A stretch of 64,000 bases of DNA, taken from the NCBI GenBank assembly GCA_963682025.1, contig OY821519.1:72368525-72432524 (forward strand), written 5' to 3'. The position numbers were made by a program, and so were the translations under genes. The number at the start of each line of letters is the position of its first letter. Within the stretch, counting starts at the first letter, position 1. Shown piece by piece: positions 46,536 through 57,916 of this stretch. Source of the stretch: Cordilura impudica (lineage: Eukaryota > Arthropoda > Insecta > Diptera > Scathophagidae). The notes under the pieces are model-generated. The model searched no databases and was not told the DNA's origin. It was given only the letters and a program-made list of their open reading frames with translations.

Positions 46536-47229
46536 ATCTAACCCATAAAAACAAAGTTTTTATTAAAACTCTTTCTTGCCTTATGCATATGAGTTTCGAA
46601 TATCTCCGTGAGTGTGCGTGACTGTGTGTGACTATATTAAAATTAATCTTTGGTCACAACAAGTCTATGCACAAAGTTTCAGATCCATCGGATGAAGGAA
46701 AGTGGGGTTTTAATCTATCCGTGACTGTGCGTGACTATACGTGACTGTGCGTGACTATGTCAAAGTTAATCTTTTTGCACAGCAAGTCTATCGACCAATT
46801 TTAGATCGATCGGATAAGGGAAAATCGGGTTTAAATCACTCCGTGACTGTGCGTGACTATGCGTGACTGCGCGTGACTATGTCGAAGTTGATCTTTCTTT
46901 ACAGCAAGTATATGGACCAAGTTTCAGATCGGTCGGATGAGGGTAAATTATATTTAAATCACACCGTGAGTGTGCGTGACCATGCGTGACTGCGCGTGAC
47001 TAAGTCAAAGTTAATCGTTTTTTCACAGCAAGTGTATGGACCAAGTTTGAGATCAATCGGATGAGGCGAAACGACATTAAGATCACTCCGTGACTGTGCG
47101 TGACTACCCCAAAATTAATCTGTAGCCACGACAAGACTATGGGCCAAGTTTTAGATCAATTGGATAAGGGGGAATGGGGTCCACCCATGGCAGACAGACA
47201 GAAAGTATGAGTTAAAAGAAAGAGTTTAA
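46536..47229 (+). repeat. 123-bp tandem repeat unit block, copy 2 (inverted relative to copy 1)
   Basis: Five units begin at about 46603, 46717, 46839, 46962 and 47086 (spacing 114-124). Each starts with TCCGTGACTGTGCGTGACTA-type decamers and continues AAAGTTAATCTTT, ACAGCAAGTCTATGGACCAA and GATCGATCGGAT-type text. The edges ATAATCTAACCCATAAAAAC and GACAGACAGAAAGTATGAGT match copy 1 in reverse complement. Confidence 0.88.
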
Positions 47230-47977
47230 AAAAATATATATTTTGCAAATACATATGTACATATGGGGCGTTGCATGTCAAGTGACCCAACTTTTGAAAC
47301 TGATGTCTTCTGATCTGGATGAAATTTGCACCAAGGTAAGTCCTATTGGATAGTAGTTCGGTCCATAACTCTCTGAGTTAGAGGGGGTCAAAATTTGACA
47401 TTTTGGCTAAACAAATATTTTTTCTCATTCATGTAACTTTTTACCTATTGTTCTTAGCAAAATTTGTCCCAAATAGTTTAGATAGATATTTCTTCAGTCT
47501 TTCTGAATAAATTTTTTTGACTTTTTTTGCAAAATCAAAATTTTTTTTACTCTTATTCAAAAAAGGCCTTTTTTCAAAAAAGGCCCTTTTTTGTTCAGAA
47601 GAAAGCTCATGTTTTTTCCTGCAAGTGCTATTTGGTCGCATAGTGGGATACGAGTGCGATATCTATCAAAAATAATGTTTTGGAACTCAATACAACGGTT
47701 TTTAAATTTTTAGCATATGCACTAATTTGAATTTTTTTCCTATTAGTGTGTGAGTGTTTCTAAAACCTTACAAATGAAGCATATACTGAGAAACTAGACA
47801 AATTATCCTTTCATACCTTCGACACTGTAATAACCGCAATATGTTAACCTCAGGAAAAAAATCACTTTTTTATGTATGTAGGTGTTGAAAAATTTTTTTT
47901 TTATTTATTTGTAATAATAATTAAATTAATATATAATAATAATATTAATAAAAATAAAAAAAAAATAATTTAATCTT

Positions 47978-48386
47978 ATGCCGTTTTCTTTTCTGACAAA
48001 AAAATGTCGCCCTTTTTTTGCCCTCTTTTGGAAAAGTGTATTTTTTTATATATTCTGAATTAAGAGCAACCTTGTATTATATATCAATCGAAAGGTCCCA
48101 AAGTGCTGTGTTCATAAATATAAAAAAAAAATTTGATTATTATCCTCTTGGAAGTAATTGAGTGAAAATATTCAAAAAAGGGGAACAATGGGTAAATATT
48201 CTCCCACTATGACCTGAAAGAAGTCAATGGCTCGAATTTTTTATGATTTATGAGGGCTCGACTTTGAGATCTTTCGATTGATATATAAGATAAGGTCGCT
48301 CTTAATTCAGAATATATAAAAAAATACACTTTTCGAAAAAAGGGCAAAAAGGGCGACATTTTTTGTCAGAAAAGAAAACGACATTA
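47978..48386. mobile_element. Fold-back MITE, copy 2
   Basis: ATGCCGTTTTCTTTTCTGAC at 47979 and GTCAGAAAAGAAAACGACAT at 48367-48386 form TIRs that extend inward about 100 bases (AAAAATGTCGCCCTTTTT; AATTAAGAGCAACCTTGTAT and its inverse; ATCAATCGAAAGGTCCC and GATCTTTCGATTGAT). It sits inside family C, 5' of its transposase. Copy 1 is at 19362-19700. Confidence 0.8.
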
Positions 48387-48429
48387 GTCACATTACATCC
48401 ATTTATAACATAACTATTTTTTTAATTAA

Positions 48430-49430
48430 TTTATTGTAGCTGATGAAGTATTTAAGTTTTGTAAATTTTTAAATACCCAGTCTTTCATCCAGCTTATTTA
48501 TTGCCTTTATTTGCTGCTTTTTTGCCAATCTATTCTTGCGTTACTAGGTTCAGCTGTAGATTAACAGATTCGGCAGAAGATTTATGCGACAACATTTGCC
48601 ACTTAGGTGAATGTTCCAATTGCCCGGAAACCACATTCATCAAAGAGAATTTTAGCAACCCTTTTGATCGAGAATATATAGAGGTGGTCAAATTTGAATC
48701 TTGGATTCAGACTGACACATGCACATTGAAACCAATAACTTTAAATGAGGATGATTTTGTGGAAGAAATGTGTACAGGATTGCTAAACTTGGGAACCCAT
48801 GACTTTTTAGTCAAAGAGTAATGGTCATTATTCAAGGATTTAAGATATATTTGAAGTCTGGTGAATTCATTATTTCGTATGATTTTGCAGAAAACTATAA
48901 ATATGTTCTTCAGGATGCCATACAAGCATTCCACTTCAATAACGACCAAGCAACTATATTCACAATAGTTATTTACTACATGAAAAATGAAAGAGTGGAA
49001 CACAAAAGTGTGGCAATCATATTCGACGATTTAAAACATGATACCATTGTAGTTTATGAGTAATAGAAGATAATACTAAAATATCTAAAATCTAAATTTA
49101 CAGAAGAGATGGTATACTTTTCTACGTTTCGGATGAACCTCGACAACATTTTAAAAATAAAAGTAGGTTCGCATATCTTATGGCTCATAAAACCGATTTT
49201 GGAATGCCAGCATTTTCATCCTACTGCTCAGGGTAAAGCAGCACGTGTTGGTATTGTAGTAAACCTAAAAGGAAATGCAGCGAAGTATAGCCTCCAGTGC
49301 TCTCATCAAGATCGCACCTTATATGCGACTGCGTTATTCCATTGGGCAAAGAATTATTGTAAAGAAACTAAAATAGTTTTAGTAGCAAAGAGGATCATGA
49401 AGAAACATTGAAAACACTGAAGAGCAGATT
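48430..49430 (+). pseudogene. Family C transposase-like pseudogene
   Basis: Readable pieces: CHLGECSNCPETTFIKENF (48599 on), FVEEMCTGLLNLGTHDFLVK, then in another frame ISYDFAENYKYVLQDAIQAF and HFNNDQATIF, then DDLKHDTIVVYE (near 49030), then after a further break HFHPTAQGKAARVG and AAKYSLQ. These motifs in this order occur in a large group of uncharacterised, transposon-like proteins of arthropods and other animals (pattern C.CGEC..CP, DFAENY..VLQD, HF.AT.HGKG, GG..KR.AA..SLQ). DFAENY and the later DDLKHDT are plausible catalytic acidic sites (inference). At least three frame breaks, so it is dead. Confidence 0.65.
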
Positions 49431-49810
49431 CGATGCTGCGATAACAATCGATAGTTATGTTATAAATGGATCTAATATGATTAAGATTAAATTTTATTTA
49501 TTTTTTATTATTACTATTATTGTTATTATTATTATATATTAATTTAATTATTATTATACATTAATTTAATTATTAATACAAATAAATAAAAAAAAAAAAT
49601 TTTCAACATTTCTCTAGAAAAAAAAATGATTTTTTTCCTGAGGTTAACATATTGCGGGTATTACTGTATCGAAGGTATGAAATTTTAGTTAGGTATGTTA
49701 AACACTGTTGAAAAGGTTAATTTGTCTAGTTTTTCTCAGTGTATGTTTATTATTAAGGCTTTGGAACACTTACACAGTATTAGGAAAAAATTTAAATTAG
49801 TCCATATAAA

Positions 49811-50705
49811 GGGTGATCCATTTCGAGGTTCCCTACTTTTTTAAAGAAAAAAACACAGAAAGTTCACATTTAATGGGGAATGTTTATTATTAACATTCTT
49901 TGGCATTTATTTTCTGAAGATTATGTCTATCAAATGTTGGCCGCGGCTACGTCTCAGATGGCCCATCCGTTGAGTCCAATTTTCAATGACTCGTTCGAGC
50001 ATTTTGACTGGTAACTGGCGAATGATATGCGTGATCTTTTGTTCCAAGGCCTGAATCGAAGCGGGATTGTCCGCATAAACTTTTGACTTTACATATCCCC
50101 ACAGGAAAAAGTCTAACGTTGTGATATCACACGATCTTGGTGGCCAATCGACCGGCCCGAAACGTGAAATTATCTGCTCACCGAAGTTTTCTCTCAATAA
50201 ATCCATTGATGGATGCGCTGTGTAGGAAGTGGCAACGTCTTGTTGGAACCATATGACGCCCAGATCACAAGCTTCAATTTCAGGCATAATACGTCAGTCC
50301 GAGATGCTGCGAACGGCGCCGAATCGGCTCTCTACGGTTTTCGCGTATACTCTCAGCTATGGCCGCTATATTTCCTTCACTGCGTGCTGTATGTGGTCTA
50401 ATTCTGTCTAATATTATCCAATAATGAATGCTGGGTCTCAAGATGGGTGATGGTGTTGCGAATAGTACGCTCAGTAGGCCGATTATGTTGACCATAAGTT
50501 GAGCGAAGTGTACGAAACACATTCTTCACAGAACGTGAATTTTCGTAATAAAGTTGAACGATTTGTAAACGTTGTTCAGCCAGAAGTCTTTCCATGATGA
50601 AATGGCAAACAATACTAAACAAAAATAACATGATAGCATGACACGACTCACACGTGATCTGTAAAAAGAAGGCTATTGAAAAAAGTATCTCTACTTGGAT
50701 CACCC
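49811..50705 (-). mobile_element. Mariner/Tc1-type element with deleted transposase
   Basis: TIRs GGGTGATCCATTTCGAGG (49811) and TAGAGATA..GGATCACCC mirrored at 50705 share GGGTGATCCA and a downstream TACTTTTTT. TA dinucleotides flank both ends. It lies within the right TIR of family C, so it is younger than that element. About 895 bp, well short of a full copy. Confidence 0.8.
49907..50597 (-). pseudogene. Mariner-like transposase pseudogene (HTH plus C-terminal DDE part)
   Basis: Minus strand: MERLLAEQRLQIVQLYYENS and RTLRSTYGQHNRPTERTIRN form the N-terminal helix-turn-helix-like region. After a frameshift come HTARSEGNIAAIAESIREN and RRRSQHLGL, then an internal deletion near 50281. The end resumes MPEIEACDLGVIWFQQDVAT, SGPVDWPPRSCD-like text (here RFGPVDWPPRSCDITTLDFF), LWGYVKSKVYADNP and MGHLRRSRGQHL. 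The region with the first catalytic aspartate is lost. WFQQD and WPPRSCD..LDFFLWGYVK are hallmarks of this family. Confidence 0.88.
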
Positions 50706-51150
50706 GGTAGTTGAAATTGAAAAACCGTTGTCTTGAGTTACAAAACACTCGCATCCCACTCGCAAACCAAAAAGCTCTTAAAGAAAAAAAACATAAGTTT
50801 TCTTTTGAGCAGAAAAAAAATAAAATGCTTTTTGAAAAAAAAAGTCAAAGAAATTTTTAATTTTGCAAAAAAAGTTTAAAAAATTTTTTTATTTTTTTTT
50901 AAATTTTTTTTTTCTGAAAAACTGAAAAAGTAGCTATCTAAACTATTTGGAACAAATTTTGCTAAGAACAATAGGTTAAAAGTTACACGAATGAGAAGAA
51001 ACACCTGTTTGGACAAAATGTCAAATTTTTACCCTCTATAACTCAGAGAGTTCTGGACTGATCTTATTGAAAAATTGTGCCTAAACTACTGTCTAATAGA
51101 ACTAACCTTGGTGCAAATTTCATACTGATCGGAAGACATCGGTTTCAAAT

Positions 51151-51679
51151 AGGCAAAAAAATACTTTTTAATTTAATTAATCTCTGTAATCAGTCTTAGT
51201 GTTGGAACACGATAATGATGGAGACAAACAAAACACCACCGGTGATGATGGGACGTGCAAATATCATAAGAAAAACAAGAGCATATGATTTTTGCTTACG
51301 AACGTCTCAAAAGTAGGCAAGTCTGATGGTAGTGTTTGAGAAAAAAGTTTGAACATAAGAAAATCTGTTCTCTCTACGATGCTAATCGTTGGATTTTAAA
51401 TGCCAAAATGTATAGAATTAGACAACCCGTCGTTATTTGAGTGCAAACTTATTTATTTCTACAGGACGGGATATACAGTAGCTTTAGGACGAGTTCCCAA
51501 CCCTCATCAGTAACCAAAAGCATTCGATAGTTTGTCTGGCAAATAGTTTAATTCATATATTTATGCTGAAATCAACCAAATGAGAATTCATGCCAACAGT
51601 TATACTTTTTAAGCTTTTTCCAATATAAAAAAACTAAAAAAACATATAGAACAACTTCGAAACAAATATGTAGCATGCA
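51151..51679. other. Intron sequence with a diverged copy of the 18490-18620 repeat
   Basis: AACCAAAAGCATTCGATAG..AACCAAATGAGAATTCATGC (about 51512-51595) parallels 18540-18615. No gene. Confidence 0.45.
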
Positions 51680-52045
51680 ATACGGAAAAATTGATTGAGT
51701 GCAAATTCTGGGAAATTTTATTTTTTCATTAAATAGAGACCCTAAAGGTATGCTAATCAATTATAGCCAATTCACAAATCAACACAAAAAACAAACTCAT
51801 TTTTATTACAAACACATTAACAAATTTAATAAACACACACATAGCATATGTATAATTTTATGTATGTGTTAGTAGAAACTTTAAATGCAATTTACTCAAA
51901 ACAAAGAAAAAATTTAAAAAATTTAAAAATCTGTAAAAAAAAAAAAAAAAAAAAAGAAATACCTTTCAAATAATATAGGTTTGGTCAAAATCGGGATAAA
52001 ACGGTAGAACAAAACACAAGAAATCGCATAGCCTATTAATATTAT
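51680..52045 (+). mobile_element. Family B repeat copy
   Basis: Starts GAGTGCAAATTCTGGGAAAT and continues through AAAGGTATGCTAATCAATTA, ATGTATGTGTTAGTAGAAAC, a poly(A) run near 51940 and TCAAAATCGGGATAAAACGG in family order. Confidence 0.7.
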
Positions 52046-53519
52046 AGATAAAAACAAATAAATAAAAAGTTAGTAATAAAATAGAAAACAGAGAAATTTT
52101 ATATGTTGTTTATGAATTAATTTTTAGATGTACGCGTTGAAGAACATGTTCTGTTTTTTTAGCAGTATACGTGCAAGTAAACGAACTTAAAATAAAGCTA
52201 CACTCAAATATGCGTGGTTTATGTCTGTTCGAAACAAAAAATACGTGATAGAAAAATGCTCGTGTAGATAACGACATATTAAAACGAAACACAGTCATGA
52301 TTGTGTTCGGCACGGTACAAAATTTAGAAACACACATAATTGATATGAAAATAAAAATATATGTTGGCTGCTTTCGAACAGAACATTGTGTGTTTCATGA
52401 GTGTATTTTCTGAACCTTGAAAAAAAAACAGATCTGTATGGATGGTAATACTGGTATGGTAATATCGACAGCTTTAAAATCATGCTTTTGTCCAATTATT
52501 CGGTTTTTCGATAACAATATTTCAATCACTAAAGATTTTAATAATTATTTAGCGAAAAACCGTACAATATTTCTATTTTATCAATGCCCCCCAATACCCA
52601 GATATATAATTTAATGTGCATGTCAAATCGCCTACCACAACATAAAGAAACTAAATGTAAAAAATACTTTTTTATATATAAAAAAAAGTGCTCTTCCTGG
52701 GTGGGGGTTTTATTACAAAAGAAGCCAAAAAATGTTGTCCATCATGTGGTGCTATTCATATGAATTGAAAGGAATCTCTTTGTACAATCAATGCAGCAAA
52801 ACGTATGGATGTTATTAAAACCTTTCAAAAACCTTTCTATTGTTTTTGTTGCCTGACTTTACAATATCCTTTTATCCTTTATACAATATCCAATATGCAA
52901 GTAAGATTTGCAGTAATGAAATTCTATGAACATTTAACCACAGCAAACATATCTCATGATTTCTGCATATTAACCAAGCATCGTACTTAATGCATAAAGT
53001 AAACGCATGATGGTTTATTGCTGATTTAATCCTTAACGGCAAAACTCAGTTGCTGTTCTGTAATATAATTTGAATTGAATTGAAGGAACAAAATGAGAAT
53101 TTTCCCCAAATAACTTGCTTGTAAATTGCATTTGTTGGCAAAAAGGTGATAGGATGCTGTTCGCTTTTAACAAAATGCAATGACATATGAAATATTTGTT
53201 TACACTCAACTGCGCCTGACATGATTAATATTCATAATAAAGTTTTAGTATATTTATGCTGGTTGAATACAGTGTGCTCGATAAGAACAAAATGCAAGAC
53301 ATATTCATATTCAGTTAAACTTTTTATTTGTTATATAAGGTAGATTTTAATTTTAGTTTATTCAAGTTAAAGTCAGAAAAGACTAATTACATTATTTTAA
53401 ATTAAGTTTTATCTTAATGGATTTTAGTATAACGGTAGATATATAACTATCTTGTGGCCTTTCCTTACTGAACAAAAACGATGGTCCGATTAAGACCACA
53501 CATTTGTAAGATTTTAAAG
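52046..53519. other. Intron sequence, no gene seen
   Basis: AT-rich. Partly complementary stretches near 52225 and 52370 (GTCTGTTCGAAAC and CTTTCGAACAGAAC) hint at a weak inverted repeat. No element or exon recognised. Confidence 0.4.
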
Positions 53520-53730
53520 AGATGTTATTGAATAGCGGAAGGCTGCTTAATAAGGGAGCTATGATTAAAAATTGTCCTATAAAATATGTTTGTGGTCTAA
53601 TGATTTATGGTTTTAATAAACACTTATGTATCCAACTAGTTCAAGATATATACGATTATCTCTATCTTGGGGCAAATTGATCATTTCAACAATTTCAATT
53701 GCGATTATTGCATTGCCAAAAACAGTTTGT
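53520..53730 (-). mobile_element. Decayed mini-me/DINE-1-like fragment
   Basis: CGGAAGGCTGCTTAATAAGG, AGCTATGATTAAAAATTGTC and GATATATACGATTATCTCTA follow the family's middle part in minus orientation, with many changes. Confidence 0.55.
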
Positions 53731-53911
53731 TTTATTTTTTAATTACACAGTTAACTGCGTTTAGCACGACAGCCGTTTCTTTATAAATTTCACTTAAAAT
53801 TTTCTCTTAATTAGGGAACATTTGCAGAGTTGATATCGATTTTTTGTCTATTTGAGTTATCAATTATACCATTCGTGTATATATTATTTATGTTTCGTCG
53901 GTGGAATATGT

Positions 53912-54215
53912 TTTTATGCCCTACACCAATATATGGTCAGTGCATAATGAGTTTGTGCTGATGTTTTGTAACTACCAAAAATATATGACCTAGACACAAC
54001 TTATATTATACCTATCGACCAAGTATCGTTTTCTGACTGGATTTAGCGATGTTCGACCGTCTGTCTGTCTATCCGGTTGCCGGTGTGTCCATGTAAACTG
54101 TGTAATCAAACTAAAGGTCGTAAATATGAATACATTTCCGTGAAATTTGGTATATGTATAAGCTTGGTATATGTAAGTGCATGATGGTGGTAAGATTCAG
54201 ATTATCATATATATA
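53912..54215 (+). mobile_element. Mini-me/DINE-1-like copy 12, left part (split)
   Basis: TATGCCCTACACCAATATATGG..TTTAGCGATGTTCGACCG with a short GTCT tract, broken exactly at the TA target of a Tigger-like element and resuming at 55735. Confidence 0.75.
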
Positions 54216-54539
54216 CAGTGATAACTTTTAATAGTGGATCGGAATTTGTCCATTATTAAAAGGTGTCCACCTAAGGAAGGTCTAATAAAAAAACTTAATA
54301 TTTTATTCAGTTTATTTAATAACAAGAAATAAAAGAGATCATTCCAATTTCGTAAATATATAAAATAAATTAAAGGAATACTTTTTTAAATTCAGTGGTA
54401 AATATGTAGTATCTTATGATAAATAATATTTTGTAATTTCAAATTTGTATTCGTTTTAAAAAAAATAAATATAGTTTTCTGTTTTAAATTCCCTTCTTTT
54501 TCGGCAATAGTACGATCCTGTAAGCAGCTTTCCAATCAG

Positions 54540-54721
54540 TCGACGAGTTATAGTCAAAAAACCATATAAACAATATGCTGAAAATCGGCATTTGACTGCA
54601 AAGTTCGAAGGTCGATTAAAAAAAATTCGAACTAACATAAACAAACGCCGCGATACGGGTCTCCTAATTTAGCCTCTATTTTCACCCCTCACTCTTGCTA
54701 ACCTGAATTTGTTCTACAGTG
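54540..54721 (-). mobile_element. Family A terminal inverted repeat fragment (solo)
   Basis: Matches 8600-8787: CGACGAGTTATAGTCAAAAA, CCATATAAACAATATGCTGA, ATTTGACTGCAAAGTTCGAA, ACGCCGCGATACGGGTCT and the end CTGAATTTGTTCTACAGTG. A small internal deletion is present near 54690. There is no partner TIR nearby, so it is a remnant inside the Tigger element. Confidence 0.85.
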
Positions 54722-54879
54722 TAATTGTAAACATCTTTCTCAAAACCAGCTTTGCGAAAGCAATTTTGTATTTTTTTTGGCAGAAACTTTTTTCACGCAT
54801 CTTCTTTTTATGCGTGCTTCTAAATTCGATCGAATAAATTTGGCAATAAAACTGCAATAAAGAAATTTAAAACTTCAAA

Positions 54880-55364
54880 TAATTCCTTGATCTAGAGGAT
54901 GGCAGATTGAAGTTGTGTTTGGAAGTAACCATAATATATATATGTTATCTAGCTCCACTTCGTGATTATGAGACGCTGCATTATCCAAATGTTGTGGCGA
55001 TTTGTTTGCCTTTTTCTTGAACAAGACACATTAATATTTTTTTTTACCAAATTCATAGTACCATTCAAGGCACAGTTTGTTGAGCTTTTGATTATTCAAC
55101 GGAAATCTAAAATCTTTTTTGTACAAAATTAGTGCCCGAGTGGCGCTTCAACAGTAAATTTTCCGATATGAAATCTGTGTAAGAAGATCAATATAAATTA
55201 AATCTGTACTTAAATGCTCATATGAGGAGCATAGGGTCACATCCAATTACACAATTAGAAACCAATCTGCTAGTTTCCGAACCGGACATTTATATTTCTT
55301 TGAGAATTTAATAATTTCCCGTTTTTCCTTTAATGTCAAACAGTTTCGTTTTGAAGCCATTTTT
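54880..55364 (-). pseudogene. CENP-B-type N-terminal domain of a Tigger/pogo transposase
   Basis: From ATG at about 55362 on the minus strand: MASKRNCLTLKEKREIIKFS, KKYKCPVRKLADWF (first HTH), then broken text, then NNQKLNKLCLEWYYEFGKKK (second CENP-B HTH, near 55090-55030). The LTLKEKREII and L..WF patterns are the family's DNA-binding signature. Stops and frame changes make it non-functional. The DDE region is missing. Confidence 0.75.
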
Positions 55365-55734
55365 GACAATATACCAATAAATTTAACTCAACCACAAAAA
55401 TTAAATTCCGGTTAGCCCCAGCGCACAGCAGACAAACATACATATATAGTTGCTTCAGAGTTGCCAACTAAATAATATATGAAAACAAACCAAAAATATG
55501 CAAAAGCGGCGCAAAATTCAAATTAAAGTATTATTTGTGATTCTATGAAAATGTCCACATATGGAGGGTTTTCAATCAAAATATATACAAAATGTTTGTC
55601 TATAGCCATATAAAGGAATGTCAACTTGTGGAAGGTTCATTCTCAAAGAAATTGGTCCAACATTTCCGAGTTTTTGTCCACTAAAGCAAGGTGTCCGCTA
55701 CAGAGAGTGTCAAATATAGAGAGTTTTAACTATA

Positions 55735-56035
55735 TGTGTATGTATTGTACTTTCTAATCAGTAGTCCAAAAATAAACACTGTAGGACCATTCTTAGTCAT
55801 AATCCCCGCATAAGGCTGATTACCGATCTTCTCCTAAATCGATATAAATTTTTTGTAAAATTTGATTTACATATATTTTTGAGGAAAGTAAGATAATCTA
55901 CTGAATATGCTCATGATTGGGCCATTTATTAAACTAGTCCCATATAAAAAAGCACCAGACATTAACCTTTTTAAATCTGCACGCCACAAATAACAATACA
56001 ATTAATATTTATTTTATGCATATTTCCTATATCGA
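55735..56035 (+). mobile_element. Mini-me/DINE-1-like copy 12, right part
   Basis: Resumes TGTATGTATTGTACTTTCTAATCAGTAGTCC and runs to TTTCCTATATCGAGCCATC. The terminal palindrome is missing. Confidence 0.75.
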
Positions 56036-56189
56036 GCCATCATAACCTCAGCAAAACTGTATTGACAGCTAGTCTCACGGTGAAAGATACTAGTTCACCA
56101 ATCACAATAAAACCTTATTACTATATAATTAACTATATACTTAACTAAAAAAAATACCTCCTTTCACCAAGGTCGCTATTTTCTGTTAC
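56036..56189. other. Spacer
   Basis: Nothing recognised. Confidence 0.3.
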
Positions 56190-56645
56190 CGGATAAAAAA
56201 AATTGGCTAAAATTGATTAGAATACCTTTAGGCTCCTTTAAAATTATTTATTAATAAACCCATTTATACATACTAGCAGACTCCAGCGCTCGAAATTCGA
56301 GTGCAATTTCTAGGAAACTTTATTTTTCAACTTCACAAAACAAGACTTTTTTGGTTCATTATTATTATGAATGAAGATTACAAACTCATTAACAAACACA
56401 TTAACAAATTTAATAAACACACACATAGCATATGTGTAATTTCATATATGTGTTAGTAGCAACTTTAAATACAATTTACTCAAAATAAAGTACAAAATTC
56501 AAAAATCTGTAAATCTGGAAAACAGCTAAAAAGAAATACCTTTCAAATAATATACACTTGATCAAAATCGGGATAAAACGGTAAAACAAAACATCGGTCA
56601 CAAGAAATCGCCTAACCTATTAATATTATAAATATCTTCTGTGTG
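56190..56645 (+). mobile_element. Family B repeat copy
   Basis: GCTAAAATTGATTAGAATAC (inverted end), then CCAGCGCTCGAAATTCGAGT, TGCAATTTCTAGGAAACTTT, ATGTGTTAGTAGCAACTTTA and CAAATCATCGGT-type end text. Arrangement as at 33030-33914 but with the second half only. Confidence 0.7.
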
Positions 56646-57300
56646 TTCAACAAATATTTATAATAAAATATTTACTCAATATTGAACGAAAAATTCCATC
56701 TGTAATAATTTTATGACTTTTAAACGGAAACTATTAGTGAATAGCGTATTTCAAAAGAATTCTTTAATAGCGTATTTCAAAAGAATTATCTCATACTACA
56801 AGTCGCAGATATATATAAATGTACTTTTGAAATTTGATGTTTAGCGTTTTAAGCCATAAGATTAGTCAAAATCGAGACTTAAAAATATAACATATTTTAT
56901 GCGAATTTGATTGATAAATGTAAGTGATTTCACTAAATATGATCATGAGCGGTCCCTTTTTAGAACCATCACTTCAGATTTGTTTCGAAATTTTAACAGA
57001 TGATTTCAATGATCTTATATTAGCGATTCTTATTAAAAAACAAAAATCGAATATCTGTGACTTATGGCTTTATAGCTTCCTTGCAAGATTAACATGGACC
57101 CATACATACACAACTAAACTGATGAAACATACAGGAATCTTCAATTAGAAATTGAAAGTGATTCTGATTCCATTGGTACAAAAAAAGTTCTATGTGCAAA
57201 TATTCAATATGCCCTGACAATGGAGTGATATATTGTATAGTGCAGATATTTAACACATATTTTAATGTCACTGTAATGTTCGTCTGAACTTCTTCATTGT
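56646..57300 (-). mobile_element. Decayed mini-me/DINE-1-like fragments
   Basis: AATATGATCATGAGCGGTCC (56935) follows the family consensus near its 3' third in plus sense. AACATGGACCCATACATACA..GAAAGTGATTCTGATTCCATTGGTA (57090-57178) is the hairpin region in minus sense. Two fragments or one rearranged copy. Confidence 0.4.
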
Positions 57301-57916
57301 TATACTTTCCTCACATTTCAGATGTTTACATGAAAATTTTAACAATTACATTATATCCTCCTTTTATGCTTACAATGGTAAAATTGCGAAACTATTATTT
57401 GTGAAGGTATCTTTTGTGGAATTACATTTATTTTACATTCTCACTTAATGATGATGGAATAAAAAATATTTTATTTAATGTAAGGAATTGAATTGCAAAT
57501 AAAATAAATATCTAATGATTCTGACGAAACAGTGACACTATTTAAATATAAAAGTTCAAAATTTTTTGGAACCACAGATATGACGTGGCAAAAGTTTAAT
57601 GTGAATATGAATTTAGTGTCTGCATTAGGGTTGCCAACCAGTTAAGAATTATTCGATTAATCGATCAAGGATTCATTTAGCTCCCATATACAATTTTTCT
57701 TAAAAATACTATGAAACCGATAATAATTAATCGATTGTTCTAAAATTGGAGGATGGGATAAAGCACACTTAATCAGTACTTCAGGTCTCAAATCCAAAAA
57801 TTGTTTGTATTTTTTGGATGGTGATATATGAATAATAATATAGAATTATTTTATGGGTAAAAATTAAAATAATTGCACTCAGCTAACAAGGTCATTTATG
57901 TGCACTTGATATATAG
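57301..57916. other. Intron sequence, no gene seen
   Basis: AT-rich, no recognised element. Confidence 0.35.

Larger units (their letters stand above)
47267..51150 (+). mobile_element. Long-TIR DNA transposon, about 3.9 kb with nested insertions (family C)
   Basis: Left TIR 47293 to about 47890 is mirrored by 49600-51150 on the right: TTTGAAACTGATGTCTTC / GAAGACATCGGTTTCAAA, CTAACTCAGAG-type, TTGTTCTTAGCAAAATTTG / CAAATTTTGCTAAGAACAA, CCTCAGGAAAAAAATCA / TGATTTTTTTCCTGAGG. The right TIR is interrupted at about 49811-50705 by a mariner-like element. The interior holds a fold-back MITE and a broken transposase. The outermost 25 bases of the left end have no partner, so the right end is trimmed. 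Superfamily not assigned. Confidence 0.75.
54216..55732 (-). mobile_element. Tigger/pogo-like element, 1.5 kb
   Basis: The left end CAGTGATAACTTTTAATAGT, then GGTGTCCACCTAAGG, matches the inverted right end (TTTGTCCACTAAAGCAAGG, GTGTCCGCTACAGAGAG, GAGTTTTAACTA). TA flanks both sides (54214-54215, 55733-55734). Length, TIR style and the encoded CENP-B-type domain agree. It inserted into a mini-me copy and itself contains a family A TIR fragment. Confidence 0.8.
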
